Below are positions 52,324-61,688 of a stretch of 64,000 nt of DNA, in pieces (positions within the stretch are counted from its first letter, which is position 1; each line of letters opens with the position of its first letter). Made by a program: the position numbers and the translations under genes. The notes under the pieces are model-generated. The model worked only from the letters and a program-made list of their open reading frames with translations. It was not told where the DNA came from and did no database searches. This stretch comes from Streptomyces dioscori (lineage in GTDB: Bacteria; Actinomycetota; Actinomycetes; Streptomycetales; Streptomycetaceae): positions 1 through 64,000 of the forward strand of contig NZ_KZ679039.1 in the NCBI RefSeq assembly GCF_003024195.1, written 5' to 3'.

Positions 52324-52343
52324 CTCCCTGAGTGCTCCCTGAG
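52324..52343 (-). promoter_or_regulatory. 11-bp direct repeats upstream of htrA, MprA-box candidate
   Basis: On the minus strand: CTCAGGGAG-CA-CTCAGGGAG, nine identical bases repeated at 11-bp spacing, 31-50 bases before the htrA start. This spacing (8-bp half-sites 3 apart) is that of OmpR-family operators, including the mycobacterial MprA box as I recall it. Confidence 0.65.
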
Positions 52344-52565
52344 AAGCCCGACAGAACCTCGTATGCCCGATATAAAGGCGCCGGAGCCCAGTGATACCGG
52401 GGAAACGGCGGGTTGCCGCACAGTGATGTGACGGAAGCGGCGGACGAACACTTGTCTGCCTGCTGTGAAGTGCGTGTGCAGAGGGGTTTGCGAGCCGCAG
52501 GCTTGGCGGGTTCAGGACACACCACCGCCATGGACGTCCACACTCCACCACCTCAGGAGACCTGA

Positions 52566-54326
52566 GTGATACCTGCTCTGCGCAGCCGTTGGAGACGCCG
52601 GGCCACGGCGTTCCCCGCGGCCGCCCTCGCGCTGGCGCTGGGTTGCGCCGGCGTCCTCGCGGCCCAGCCGGCCACTGCGGCGGACGGCCCCGCCGGGGGA
52701 CTGCCCGACACGAGCCTGGCGCAGCCCGCGAAGCCGGCCGCCTCCACGAAGGAACTGCGCGACCGGATCGTCGACGCCGCGAAGGCGACCGGCGAGACCC
52801 CGGAAGACGCCTCGCCCGCGAAGTCCCCGTTCATCATCGGCGGCGGCGAGACCACCATCGCCAGTGCCCCGTGGATGGTCCAGCTCGGTTACTACGACCC
52901 GGCCACCGGCGACGGCTACTTCTGCGGCGGCACCCTCGTCGCCCCGAACAAGGTCCTCACCGCGGCCCACTGCGTCGCGGGCCTGGACTGGGTGGGCAAC
53001 GGCGCGGTCCTCGCCGGCACGACCGACCTCGACGACTACACGAACGGCACCGCCACGGGCGTCTTCCGCCAGTGGACGCACCCCCGCTACAACGCGGACA
53101 CCACCCAGAACGACATCGCGGTCCTCACCCTGGACGCCCCGCTGCTGGACCGGCCGACCCTGCGGCTCGCCGCGTCCGACGACAGCGCGCTCTACAAGAG
53201 CGGCACCACCGGCACCGTCTACGGCTGGGGTCTGACCTCCGGCGCCGACGACGCCACCCTCTCGACGAAGCTGAAGAAGGCGAACCTGCCGCTCGTCGCC
53301 GACGCGACCTGCAAGAGCGCGATGGCGTCCGTCCTCGACGGGGACTACTTCATCGCCGGTTCGATGGCCTGCGCGGGCACTCCCGCGAGCGGCGCCGACG
53401 AGGGCACGAACAGCCCCTGCAACGGTGACTCCGGCGGCCCGCTGGTCGTCGGCGGCAAGATCGCCGGCATCGTCTCCTGGGGCGTCGCGGGCTGCACCGC
53501 CAAGGGTGCCTACCCGGTCTTCACCAAGGTCAGCTCGTACATCTGGGCGGCCCAGCCGCGCATCGACGACGCGGACCTGTCGTACGACGGCCGCGCCGAC
53601 CTGCTCGCGCGCACGCCCTCCGGCGGTCTCTTCCAGCAGAACAGCACCGGCACCGGCCTCGCACAGCGCGCCTACCAGGGCGCCAACTGGCAGACCGCCA
53701 CCTGGGCCCTGCAGGCGGACCTGGACCGGGACTTCTACCAGGACCTGATCATCCGCGACAAGACCGACGGCAAGCTGTACCGCAGCTACCTGGACCACTC
53801 CGTCGGCGACTGGGCCTGGATGCAGATCAGCTCGGTCTGGGGCGGCTACAAGTCGTACGCGATCCCCGGCGACCTGACGGGCGACGCCCGCCCGGACCTG
53901 GTCGCGGCGGACGCCGACGGCTCGGTCTATCTCTACCCGGGGCGCGGCAACGGCCAGTTCTACGGCAAGGTCAAGGTCGTCAGCGGCGCCTGGAAGAACG
54001 TGAAGCTCTTCGGCCACGGCGACCTCTCCGGCGACGGCAAGCCCGACCTGCTCGTCCGCTCCACGGACGGCACGCTGTGGCTCTACCGCGGCACGGGCAA
54101 GGAGAAGACCCCCTGGTCGACCCGTATCAAGGCCCGTACCGGCTGGAACTTCACCTCGTACGTCTCCAGCGGCGACGTGAGCGGCGACGGCATCGCCGAC
54201 GTCATCACCCGTGACTCGGCGGGCAAGCTCTGGCTCTACAAGGGCACGAACAAGGCGACCACGGACCTGTTCGCAGCCCGCACAAGCCTGGGCACAGGCT
54301 TCAACCAGTACAACTTGCTGTTCTAG
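52566..54326 (+). CDS. Secreted trypsin-like protease with FG-GAP/VCBS repeats
   Basis: 586 residues: signal peptide and propeptide (1-95), trypsin domain from IIGGGETTIASAPWMVQLGY with His (TAAHC), Asp (QNDIAVL) and Ser (CNGDSGGPL), ending about 325. The C-terminal part contains repeats with Asp-rich calcium-type loops (DLTGDARPDLVAADADGSVY; DLSGDGKPDLLVRSTDG; DVSGDGIADVITRDS), a beta-propeller like FG-GAP. Extracellular. GTG 52566 with AGGAGA upstream. Confidence 0.94.
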   Translation: MIPALRSRWRRRATAFPAAALALALGCAGVLAAQPATAADGPAGGLPDTSLAQPAKPAASTKELRDRIVDAAKATGETPEDASPAKSPFIIGGGETTIASAPWMVQLGYYDPATGDGYFCGGTLVAPNKVLTAAHCVAGLDWVGNGAVLAGTTDLDDYTNGTATGVFRQWTHPRYNADTTQNDIAVLTLDAPLLDRPTLRLAASDDSALYKSGTTGTVYGWGLTSGADDATLSTKLKKANLPLVADATCKSAMASVLDGDYFIAGSMACAGTPASGADEGTNSPCNGDSGGPLVVGGKIAGIVSWGVAGCTAKGAYPVFTKVSSYIWAAQPRIDDADLSYDGRADLLARTPSGGLFQQNSTGTGLAQRAYQGANWQTATWALQADLDRDFYQDLIIRDKTDGKLYRSYLDHSVGDWAWMQISSVWGGYKSYAIPGDLTGDARPDLVAADADGSVYLYPGRGNGQFYGKVKVVSGAWKNVKLFGHGDLSGDGKPDLLVRSTDGTLWLYRGTGKEKTPWSTRIKARTGWNFTSYVSSGDVSGDGIADVITRDSAGKLWLYKGTNKATTDLFAARTSLGTGFNQYNLLF

Positions 54327-54389
54327 AGCAACGAGAGCAGGCGCCGGCCGTTGCCACTGGGCAAGGGTCGGCGCCGGTGTCTTCTGCTT

Positions 54390-54500
54390 TTCAGGGGCGC
54401 GGGGAACGGCGCAGTCTTTTGCTTCTAGGGGCGCGGGGAACGGCGCAATCTTTTAGGGGCGCGGGGAACTGCGCGACCAGCCACGACGCACCCGCAGCCG
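54390..54500. repeat. Extragenic repeat array (three cores with end module)
   Basis: Three cores (caggggcgcggggaacggcg then caatctttt/cagtctttt linkers), the last switching to ggggaactgcgcgaccagcc then acgacgcacccgcagcc. Located in the convergent gap between the protease and the LacI gene. Confidence 0.88.
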
Positions 54501-54522
54501 ACAAACGACCCACCCAGCGGAG

Positions 54523-55545
54523 CTACCCGCAGCCACACGACCGCCGAACCACCAAAGACGACGGGAACAACTTCAACCGCTCCCGCCGAGCCCCGGCAAC
54601 CCGAAGCCCGTCATCAAGCACAAGATCAACAGCCGCCCGAGCCATCGCGGACCGATCGCTCGCGATAGTGGTGAGCGGCGGATCGGTCAACGCCGCTTCC
54701 TTGATGTCGTCGAACCCCGCGACAGCCAACTCCCCCGGCACATCGATCCGCAGCTCACGAGCCGCCCGCAGCACCCCGATCGCCTGGTCGTCCGTGGAGC
54801 AGAAGATCGCCGGCGGCCGATCGGGCCCGGCCAGCAGCCGCAGCCCCACCTGGTACGCGTCGTACCGGTTGTAGAGCGCCTCGAAGAGGCGACCCTCGGT
54901 CGAGCGCCCCGCCTCGTGCATCGCGCGCCGCCACCCCTCGACGTGGTCGGAGACCGGGTCACCGACCGTGGGGGTCTCCGCGACACCGCCGAGACAGGCG
55001 ACGTACTCGTATCCGTGCTCAAGGAGATGCTGCGTGGCGAGATGCGCGCCACCCACGTCGTCCGTGACGACCGCGACGTCGTCGATCGCCTCGGGCCGCT
55101 CGTGCAGCAGCACCACCCGCGCGTCCCACGCCTCGATCTCCGCGGCGGCCAGATCGTTCAGCGCGTGACTGACGAGGATGAGCCCCGAGACCCGCATACC
55201 GAGGAAGGCCCGCAGATAGTGGACCTCGCGCTCGCCGACGTAGTCGGAGTTGCCGACGAGCACCATTTTCCCGCGCTCGGACGCGGCCTGTTCGACCGCG
55301 TGCGCCATCTCCCCGAAGAAGGGCTGGCGCGCGTCCGGCACGATCAGGCCTATGAGGTCCGTGCGCCGCGACGCCATGGCCTGGGCGACCCGGTCCGGGC
55401 GGTAACTCAGCTCCTTGATCGCGGCGAGTACACGCTCGCGCGTGGCCGGGGCAACCGGCCGGGGTCCGTTGTTGATGACATAGCTGACGACGGCGGTGGA
55501 GGTACCCGCCAGTCGTGCCACGTCATCCCGAGTCACCTTGGCCAC
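54523..55545 (-). CDS. LacI-family transcriptional regulator
   Basis: 340 residues with the HTH ([20 protein letters not shown] then [17 protein letters not shown]), hinge and periplasmic-binding-protein-like effector domain ([53 protein letters not shown]). Ligand unknown, likely a sugar or nucleoside. No metabolic gene is adjacent. C terminus RRSCGCG has two Cys. It lies 23 bases downstream of glnR on the same strand. Confidence 0.9.
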   Translation of the reverse strand: MAKVTRDDVARLAGTSTAVVSYVINNGPRPVAPATRERVLAAIKELSYRPDRVAQAMASRRTDLIGLIVPDARQPFFGEMAHAVEQAASERGKMVLVGNSDYVGEREVHYLRAFLGMRVSGLILVSHALNDLAAAEIEAWDARVVLLHERPEAIDDVAVVTDDVGGAHLATQHLLEHGYEYVACLGGVAETPTVGDPVSDHVEGWRRAMHEAGRSTEGRLFEALYNRYDAYQVGLRLLAGPDRPPAIFCSTDDQAIGVLRAARELRIDVPGELAVAGFDDIKEAALTDPPLTTIASDRSAMARAAVDLVLDDGLRVAGARRERLKLFPSSLVVRRSCGCG

Positions 55546-55568
55546 GCGCGGAGTCTACGCGGATGGAC

Positions 55569-56399
55569 CTACCGCTGGGCAGGTCGTACGGCTTCTTCCT
55601 GCACCTTCGCCGGGGCGGCTGCCGGGGCCTTCGCGGCACCGGCCGCGTCGAGGTGCGCCGTCTCGTCCGCATCCTCCGGCTTTGGCTGCGCGGCCTTGGC
55701 CTTCGCCTCGTCCGAAGCGCGGTCCACCTTCTCCGGAGTAACGAATCGATAACCGACGTTCCGGACGGTACCGATCAGCGACTCGTGCTCGGGGCCGAGC
55801 TTCGCGCGCAGCCGTCGTACGTGCACGTCGACCGTCCGCGTACCGCCGAAGTAGTCGTAGCCCCAGACCTCCTGCAGCAGCTGGGCGCGGGTGAAGACGC
55901 GGCCCGGGTGCTGGGCGAGGTACTTGAGGAGCTCGAACTCCTTGAAGGTCAGGTCGAGGACCCGGCCCTTGAGCTTGGCGCTGTAGGTGGCCTCGTCCAC
56001 GGAGAGGTCGCCGTTGCGGATCTCCATGGGGGAGTCGTCGTTGACGATCTGCTGGCGGCCCATGGCCAGCCGCAGCCGCGCCTCGACCTCCGCCGGACCG
56101 GCGGTGTCGAGCAGCACGTCGTCGATGCCCCAGTCGGCGGTGACGGCCGCGAGGCCGCCCTCCGTCACGACGAGCACGAGTGGACAGCCTGGCCCGGTGG
56201 AGCGCAGCAGCTGACAGAGGCTGCGGACCTGCGGGAGGTCACGGCGGCCGTCGATGAGAATGACGTCGGCACCTGGGGTGTCGACGAGTGCGGGCCCCTC
56301 CGCCGGGGCCACGCGCACGTTGTGCAGCAGGAGGCCGAGGGCGGGAAGCACCTCCGTCGACGGCTGAAGGGCATTGGTGAGGAGCAGCAGAGAACTCAT
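55569..56399 (-). CDS. glnR: Nitrogen regulator GlnR (orphan OmpR-type)
   Basis: 276 residues. The N-terminal receiver-like domain ([20 protein letters not shown] then [20 protein letters not shown]) keeps the central Asp but lacks the usual acidic pair, as in GlnR proteins, which work without a kinase. The C-terminal winged helix ([40 protein letters not shown]) binds nitrogen-gene promoters. The C-terminal tail of about 40 residues is Ala/Lys-rich. Its sequence matches my memory of S. coelicolor GlnR. Global regulator of ammonium assimilation. Confidence 0.96.
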   Translation of the reverse strand: MSSLLLLTNALQPSTEVLPALGLLLHNVRVAPAEGPALVDTPGADVILIDGRRDLPQVRSLCQLLRSTGPGCPLVLVVTEGGLAAVTADWGIDDVLLDTAGPAEVEARLRLAMGRQQIVNDDSPMEIRNGDLSVDEATYSAKLKGRVLDLTFKEFELLKYLAQHPGRVFTRAQLLQEVWGYDYFGGTRTVDVHVRRLRAKLGPEHESLIGTVRNVGYRFVTPEKVDRASDEAKAKAAQPKPEDADETAHLDAAGAAKAPAAAPAKVQEEAVRPAQR

Positions 56400-56597
56400 C
56401 GCACCCCACCTGCCTGGGTCGTCCTACGGTCACGCACGGTTCGCTCGCCCATAACGTCTGGTTCCTCCTCGGTCCCTGCGAGGACGTTTTCGGCACTGCT
56501 CAACGTCGTATACAGCGTTCGTATACAACGCTCCAGAAAGCGCAAAAGGACCCGGGGGCTTCTCTGCCCGAGTCCTCTGCCAAGGAGAATAGCCCAC

Positions 56598-57536
56598 ATG
56601 AGCCAAGGTCCGGCAGGTCATGTGACGCGATCTTTCATTCGTCCAGAACCTGAGACGGCGGGTGGATGTACGGAAAGTGCTTCGGAAGGATCTTCGCGAG
56701 GGGTGCTGAGAAAGTTTCTGCGCACCGCCGACGGGGTGACGATCGACGCGGCGTACGAGCCCGGAAAGAACACATCGGACACGTCCGGCACATCTGGCGC
56801 ATCCGGTGGATCCGACGCGACCGACCCCGCAACCGGCCTGGTCGTCGTGGTGGCGCACGGATTCACGGGCGACCTGGACCGTCCGCACGTCCGGCGGGCG
56901 GCGACGGCGTTCGCGCAGTACGCGGCCGTGGTCACCTTCTCCTTCCGCGGGCACGGTGCCTCCGGCGGGCGCTCCACGGTCGGCGACCGCGAGGTGCTCG
57001 ATCTGGCGGCGGCGGTGGAGTGGGCGAGAGAACTCGGTCACACCCGGGTGGCCACCGTCGGCTTCTCGATGGGCGGCTCGGTGGTGCTCCGGCACGCGGC
57101 GCTGCACCCGAAGAGCGATCGGGAGCACGAGGGGCGCACGGTAGCGCATTCGGACGCGGTGGTTTCGGTCAGCGCACCCGCTCGCTGGTACTACCGGGGT
57201 ACGGCCCCTATGCGGCGCCTGCACTGGCTGGTAACGCGGCCGGTGGGCCGCGCGGTCGGCCGCTACGGCCTGCGAACCCGCATTTATCACCGCGATTGGG
57301 ACCCGGTCCCGTCCTCCCCGGTGGAATCGGTCCCTCTCATCGCCCCCACCCCTCTCCTGATCGTCCACGGCGACCGGGACGGCTACTTCCCCGTGGACCA
57401 TCCGCGGATGCTGGCCGCCGCGTCCGGCGACCACGCGGACCTGTGGCTGGAGCACGGCATGGGCCACGCCGAGAACGCGGCGGACGACGAACTCCTGTCC
57501 CGCATCGGGGAATGGGCCGCGGCGCACGCGGGCTAG
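56598..57536 (+). CDS. Alpha/beta hydrolase
   Basis: 312 residues with the nucleophile elbow GFSMGGS, a DRDG (acid, VHGDRDGYFP) and final His (EHGMGHAEN). N-terminal about 90 residues are variable (GTSGASGGSD), including short repeats. Probably an esterase or acyl-transferase-like hydrolase; substrate unknown. ATG 56598 has AAGGAG ten bases before; a start near 56701 (GVLRKFL) is also possible. Divergent from glnR and followed by the MoaD-like gene. Confidence 0.88.
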   Translation: MSQGPAGHVTRSFIRPEPETAGGCTESASEGSSRGVLRKFLRTADGVTIDAAYEPGKNTSDTSGTSGASGGSDATDPATGLVVVVAHGFTGDLDRPHVRRAATAFAQYAAVVTFSFRGHGASGGRSTVGDREVLDLAAAVEWARELGHTRVATVGFSMGGSVVLRHAALHPKSDREHEGRTVAHSDAVVSVSAPARWYYRGTAPMRRLHWLVTRPVGRAVGRYGLRTRIYHRDWDPVPSSPVESVPLIAPTPLLIVHGDRDGYFPVDHPRMLAAASGDHADLWLEHGMGHAENAADDELLSRIGEWAAAHAG

Positions 57537-57593
57537 CCTGACGGGGTCAGTCACCCGTTTTCCTTCACCGCTGACCGAAGATCGAGGAACCAG

Positions 57594-57848
57594 ATGGCCA
57601 AGGGCACAGTGCGTTACTGGGCCGCCGCCAAGGCCGCGGCAGGCGTCGCCGAGGAGCCGTACGAGGCGGAGACCCTCGCGCAGGCGCTGGACGTGGCACG
57701 CGAGCGACACTCCGGCGAATTCGCCCGCGTCCTGCTGCGATGCTCGTTCCTCATCGACGGCGATCCCGTGGGTACCCGCGGACATGAGACGGTACGGCTG
57801 GCCGAGGGCGGCACGGTCGAGGTGCTCCCGCCGTTCGCAGGAGGGTGA
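57594..57848 (+). CDS. MoaD/ThiS-family sulfur carrier
   Basis: 84-residue ubiquitin-fold protein ending in Gly-Gly (VEVLPPFAGG), which is the activated C terminus of MoaD/ThiS-type sulfur carriers. Beta-grasp segments: VRYWAAAKAAAGVAEEPYEA and DGDPVGTRGHETVRLAEGGT. Molybdopterin synthesis or another sulfur-transfer role is possible. Proximity to sulfur genes fits. Confidence 0.93.
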   Translation: MAKGTVRYWAAAKAAAGVAEEPYEAETLAQALDVARERHSGEFARVLLRCSFLIDGDPVGTRGHETVRLAEGGTVEVLPPFAGG

Positions 57849-57855
57849 CGGGACG

Positions 57856-59136
57856 ATGAGCGATCAGCCGTACGAGGGTCCATACGAGGGCCCGTACCAA
57901 GGACAAGGCCAAGGACAAGGTCAGGGCCAGGTCCCCTACGAGGGATACGACCCCTACCAGCATCAGGCGCCGCAACAGGCGCCGCATCAGGCACAGCAGG
58001 CGCCGCAGGCCGGGTGGCCCGGTCAGCAGCAGTACGACGAGGCCGCCGTGCAGCAGCAGTACACCCAGCAGTGGGAGGGCCAGACCTGGGAGACCCAGGT
58101 CCAGCCCCCGCTCCGGCCGGCGGCTCCGGCCGCTCCGGCCGCGGACACGGCGTATCTGCCGCAGCAGGGTCCGGCGGAGGCCTCGTACGGGGCGCCGCAG
58201 CAGCCGTACGGGAATCAGTACGGGCCTCAGTACGGGGTCGTCGGGCAGCCCATGCCGAGTCAGCAGGGTCCGGCCGGCGGAAACCCCGCACCCGCTCCGG
58301 CTCCGGCTCCCGCTCCCGCGCCCGCGCCCGCCGACGGCGGAACCGGCTACGGTCCGGCGACCGTCACCGGCAACACCCGGGTCACCGACGCCCAGCGCGC
58401 CCGCGCCGAGGGACGTTCGCCGATCATCGAGCCCGGCGGACAGCCGGCCGTGCTGACGGGGGTCCTCGGACTGCTGCTCGCCGGCGCGGCGGCGGTCGGG
58501 CAGTACGCGCTGGTCGTACCGCTGGTCATCCTTCAGGCGGTGACCGCGGCGGGCTGGTTCCGGCTCAACGGGATGTGGCCCGCGCGGCAGGGCATCGCGC
58601 TCGCCTTCGCGGGTGCGCTCGCGGCGGACGTGGCCCTGCTCGCGGCCGGGCGGGAGAACGCGCCCGCCGCGATCCTCGGCACGCTCGGCGTCTGGGTCCT
58701 GCTGACCCTGGTCCTCCAGCTGCGCAGCCACGCCGGAGCCGACGAACGGATGCTCGGCCTGATGGCCACGGTCGTCTCGGCGGCGCTGGCCATCATCGCC
58801 ACGGGGTATCTGGCGGCGGAGCCGGACGCGGTGGTCGTGGGCGGGGTGGCGGTCGCGGCGGCGGTGCTGGCGCGGGCGCTGCCGTTGCCGACGGCGGCGT
58901 CCGTGGTGGTGGCGTTGCTCGCGGCTGCGGGGGCGGGGATCGCCCTGGGCGGGCTGACGGATCTTGGAGCGGGCGGGGCGGTTCTCGGGGCGGGGGCGGG
59001 TGTCTGCGCCCTGGTCGGGCATCGGGTCGCCAGCTACGACTACCCGTCGAAGTTCGTGCACTTCACGGCGGGCGTGGCGCTCCCGCTGGCCGCGGCGGCC
59101 CCGGCGGTGTATCTACTGGGCCGCGCCCTGATCTGA
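57856..59136 (+). CDS. Membrane protein with Gln/Pro/Gly-rich N-terminal domain
   Basis: 426 residues: about 190 residues of Gln/Pro/Tyr/Gly repeats (EGPYEGPYQGQGQGQGQ, QQAPHQAQQAP) and then about eight hydrophobic segments (LTGVLGLLLAGAAAVGQYAL; LALAFAGALAADVALLAAGR-like). ATG 57856 follows the MoaD stop by 7 bases. No known function; in S. coelicolor a similar gene sits at this place. Confidence 0.85.
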   Translation: MSDQPYEGPYEGPYQGQGQGQGQGQVPYEGYDPYQHQAPQQAPHQAQQAPQAGWPGQQQYDEAAVQQQYTQQWEGQTWETQVQPPLRPAAPAAPAADTAYLPQQGPAEASYGAPQQPYGNQYGPQYGVVGQPMPSQQGPAGGNPAPAPAPAPAPAPAPADGGTGYGPATVTGNTRVTDAQRARAEGRSPIIEPGGQPAVLTGVLGLLLAGAAAVGQYALVVPLVILQAVTAAGWFRLNGMWPARQGIALAFAGALAADVALLAAGRENAPAAILGTLGVWVLLTLVLQLRSHAGADERMLGLMATVVSAALAIIATGYLAAEPDAVVVGGVAVAAAVLARALPLPTAASVVVALLAAAGAGIALGGLTDLGAGGAVLGAGAGVCALVGHRVASYDYPSKFVHFTAGVALPLAAAAPAVYLLGRALI

Positions 59137-59482
59137 CTCGGGGGCGCCGCGCCCCCGAACCCCCGGTCCTCAGACGCCGGACGGGCTGGGGGTTCGTGTG
59201 CGGGTCCGGTGGGGGCTGGTCGCGCAGTTCCCCGCGCCCCTCGAAGTGGGGCTGCGCCCCGACTTCCAGGCCGTCGACGGGCCGTGCATTCTTCAGCCCG
59301 TCCGGCGTTTGAGGACGAGCGCGGAGCGCGATCAAGGGGCGGCGGGGGCGAGGGGAAACGCCTGATCAAGCCCACCCTCCTGTCACAGGTGATCGACAAC
59401 AAGCCCGTCCCCCGGCCGGCGGGCCACCCCCGGGGTTACCCTCGCGCACAGAAGACCGCCGAGGTGGGGGAACACGGAGACA
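59137..59482. other. Intergenic region with nested repeats
   Basis: 346 bases. It contains inverted-repeat arms 59168-59187 and 59295-59314 with an extragenic-repeat core at 59205-59241 between them. Downstream, 59340-59482 is the upstream region of the DUF2993 gene. No gene supported. Confidence 0.7.
59168..59314. repeat. Composite repeat: 20-bp inverted arms enclosing an extragenic core
   Basis: Arm 1 cctcagacgccggacgggct and arm 2 agcccgtccggcgtttgagg are complementary except one position. The same sequence forms the perfect inverted repeat at 18983. Here about 107 bases, including a gttccccgcgcccct core, separate the arms. Confidence 0.85.
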
Positions 59483-60241
59483 ATGCGAGCACTGCGAATA
59501 CTTCTGATCGTGACCATCGTCCTGGGCGGCCTCTTCGTCATCGCCGACCGCGTAGCCGTCGGCTTCGCCGAGGACGAGGCGGCGGACCGCCTGAAGACCA
59601 ACGAGGGCCTGTCCAGCACCCCGGACGTCTCGATCAAGGGCTTCCCCTTCCTCACCCAGGTCGTCGGCGGCGAACTGGACGAGGTGCAGGTCGGCATCAA
59701 GGACTACGAGGCCGACACGAGCGGCGCGACGAACGGCACGGACGCCGACGTCCCCGCCAAGATCCGTATCGACAACCTCACCGCCCAGATGCGCGGCGTC
59801 GCGTTCTCCGGGGACTACAGCTCCGCGAAGGCGGCCACCGCAACCGGCACGGCCACGATCTCGTACGCCGAACTCCTCAAGGCGGCCAAGGCCGAGCCCG
59901 TGGACGTCGCGACCGGTGTCACCGCCCAGGTGGTCGGTCTCTCGGACGGCGGCAACGGCAAGATCAAGGTCGAGGTGGAGGCCACCGTGCTCGGCACGAA
60001 GCTGCCCCGCCCGGTCTCCGTGCTCAGCTCGGTCAGCGTCAAGGGCGACAACGTCGTGGTGAACGCGGACTCGCTGCCCAACCTGGGCGTGCAGCTCGCC
60101 GAGGACAAGGTCCGGCTGATCACCGACTTCCAGCAGAAGATCGACGGTCTGCCGGGCGGCATCAAGCTCGACAAGGTCGAGGCGGCCCCCAAGGGCGTCG
60201 ACATCGACGTCAAGGGTTCGGACGTCAGCCTCGTCGGGTAG
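59483..60241 (+). CDS. DUF2993 (LmeA-like) membrane-anchored protein
   Basis: 252 residues with an N-terminal signal/anchor (LLIVTIVLGGLFVIADRVAV) and a DUF2993 domain. The segment PDVSIKGFPFLTQVVGGELD is typical. LmeA-family proteins bind phospholipids in the cell envelope and take part in lipomannan maturation in mycobacteria; here the ligand is not known. ATG 59483. Confidence 0.9.
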   Translation: MRALRILLIVTIVLGGLFVIADRVAVGFAEDEAADRLKTNEGLSSTPDVSIKGFPFLTQVVGGELDEVQVGIKDYEADTSGATNGTDADVPAKIRIDNLTAQMRGVAFSGDYSSAKAATATGTATISYAELLKAAKAEPVDVATGVTAQVVGLSDGGNGKIKVEVEATVLGTKLPRPVSVLSSVSVKGDNVVVNADSLPNLGVQLAEDKVRLITDFQQKIDGLPGGIKLDKVEAAPKGVDIDVKGSDVSLVG

Positions 60242-60546
60242 GACCCAGGACGGCCACCGCACCCGAGCCGTCCCGCACCCGGAGTCGGATCACACCCGAG
60301 TCGCACCGCCCCGGAGGCGCGCCGCACCCCCTCGCAGAGAGCGCCCTCTGCCGTCCGAAAGGCGAGACGGACCCGTCCGTACAGCAGATCGGCGGGCGGC
60401 GGGACACGGGCCCCGTGGGCCGTGCAGGCCCAGAGGGCGTGCGGCATCACGCCGCGCGCCCCTCGCATCCCACATCGCGGACGATCGCGTCTCAGCATGC
60501 GACACGCCGGTGACATGTCCGGCTTTCCGTCCCTACGATCGACGGC

Positions 60547-60627
60547 ATGACGCAACAGGCGGACCTCACGAAGCGGCGGGCAGTAGACCTGTGCCGCGTC
60601 GCCGCCATGCTCTGTCGCACCTTCTGA
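60547..60627 (+). CDS. Cys-rich leader peptide upstream of cysA
   Basis: 26-residue peptide MTQQADLTKRRAVDLCRVAA then MLCRTF. The core KRR-x-VDLCRVA-x-x-x-C-R is the actinobacterial 'putative leader peptide' pattern that precedes sulfur-assimilation genes. The Cys codons (TGC, TGT) near the end could sense cysteinyl-tRNA supply by attenuation. A 7-bp hairpin (60628-60634 with 60643-60649) follows the stop. Confidence 0.75.
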   Translation: MTQQADLTKRRAVDLCRVAAMLCRTF

Positions 60628-60649
60628 GCGGAAGCATTCGTCCTTCCGC
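60628..60649 (+). promoter_or_regulatory. Hairpin after the leader peptide (attenuator candidate)
   Basis: gcggaag (60628-60634) and cttccgc (60643-60649), 8-base loop, start directly after the TGA. Could form when ribosomes stall or not at the Cys codons. Weak by itself. Confidence 0.5.
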
Positions 60650-60798
60650 GAGCCGGGCCCTTCGACCTTTCCTGTCGGGGCCGCCCCCGCGCCGCGTACA
60701 CCCGCCCGAGCGGTCCGATCCCGACCCCGAGCGCGTACCGCAGGCGCACCCCTCACTGACGCACAGCCCCGCCGTAACTGCCCCGGAGGAGAACGAGC

Positions 60799-61644
60799 AT
60801 GAGCCGCAGTGACGTCCTGGTAGACGCCGACTGGGTCCAGGAGCACCTGGACGACCCGAACGTGGCCGTCGTCGAGGTCGACGAGGACACGTCCGCGTAC
60901 GAGAAGAACCACATCAGGAACGCCATCCGGATCGACTGGACCAAGGACCTCCAGGACCCGGTCCGCCGTGACTTCATCGACCAGGAGGGCTTCGAGAAGC
61001 TCCTGTCCGGCAAGGGCATCGCGAACGACACCCTGGTCGTCCTCTACGGCGGCAACAACAACTGGTTCGCGTCCTACGCCTACTGGTACTTCAAGCTGTA
61101 CGGCCACGAGAACGTGAAGCTCCTCGACGGCGGCCGCAAGAAGTGGGAGCTCGACTCCCGCGACCTGGTCGACGGCTCGCAGGTCCCCGAGCGCGCCACG
61201 ACCGACTACAAGGCCAAGCCGCAGAACAAGGCGATCCGTGCCTTCCGTGACGACGTCGTCGCCGCGATCGGTCAGCAGAACATCGTCGACGTCCGTTCGC
61301 CCGACGAGTTCTCCGGCAAGCTGCTCGCCCCCGCGCACCTGCCGCAGGAGCAGTCGCAGCGCCCCGGCCACGTGCCGTCCTCGCGCAACATCCCGTGGTC
61401 GAAGAACGCCAACGACGACGGCACCTTCAAGTCGGACGACGAGCTCAAGGCCCTCTACGAGGACGAGCAGGTCGACCTGTCGAAGGACACCATCGCCCTG
61501 TGCCGCATCGGTGAGCGTTCCGCGCTCACCTGGTTCGTGCTGCACGAGCTGCTCGGCGTCGAGAACGTCAAGAACTACGACGGCTCGTGGACCGAGTACG
61601 GCTCCCTGGTCGGCGTCCCGATCGAGCTCGGCGCCAACAAGTAA
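60799..61644 (+). CDS. cysA: Thiosulfate sulfurtransferase (rhodanese)
   Basis: 281 residues with two rhodanese domains. The active-site loop CRIGERS (C about 233) lies in the second domain, in IALCRIGERSALTWFVLHEL. It transfers sulfur from thiosulfate to a thiol or cyanide. ATG 60799 is preceded by GGAGG (cggaggagaacg). In actinobacteria it precedes DUF1416 (SseC type). Name cysA as used in Streptomyces; it is not the sulfate ABC ATPase. Confidence 0.94.
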   Translation: MSRSDVLVDADWVQEHLDDPNVAVVEVDEDTSAYEKNHIRNAIRIDWTKDLQDPVRRDFIDQEGFEKLLSGKGIANDTLVVLYGGNNNWFASYAYWYFKLYGHENVKLLDGGRKKWELDSRDLVDGSQVPERATTDYKAKPQNKAIRAFRDDVVAAIGQQNIVDVRSPDEFSGKLLAPAHLPQEQSQRPGHVPSSRNIPWSKNANDDGTFKSDDELKALYEDEQVDLSKDTIALCRIGERSALTWFVLHELLGVENVKNYDGSWTEYGSLVGVPIELGANK

Positions 61645-61688
61645 CCCCCAAGCCCCAAGCCCCAAGGCCTCAAGGACGGAAACGAATC

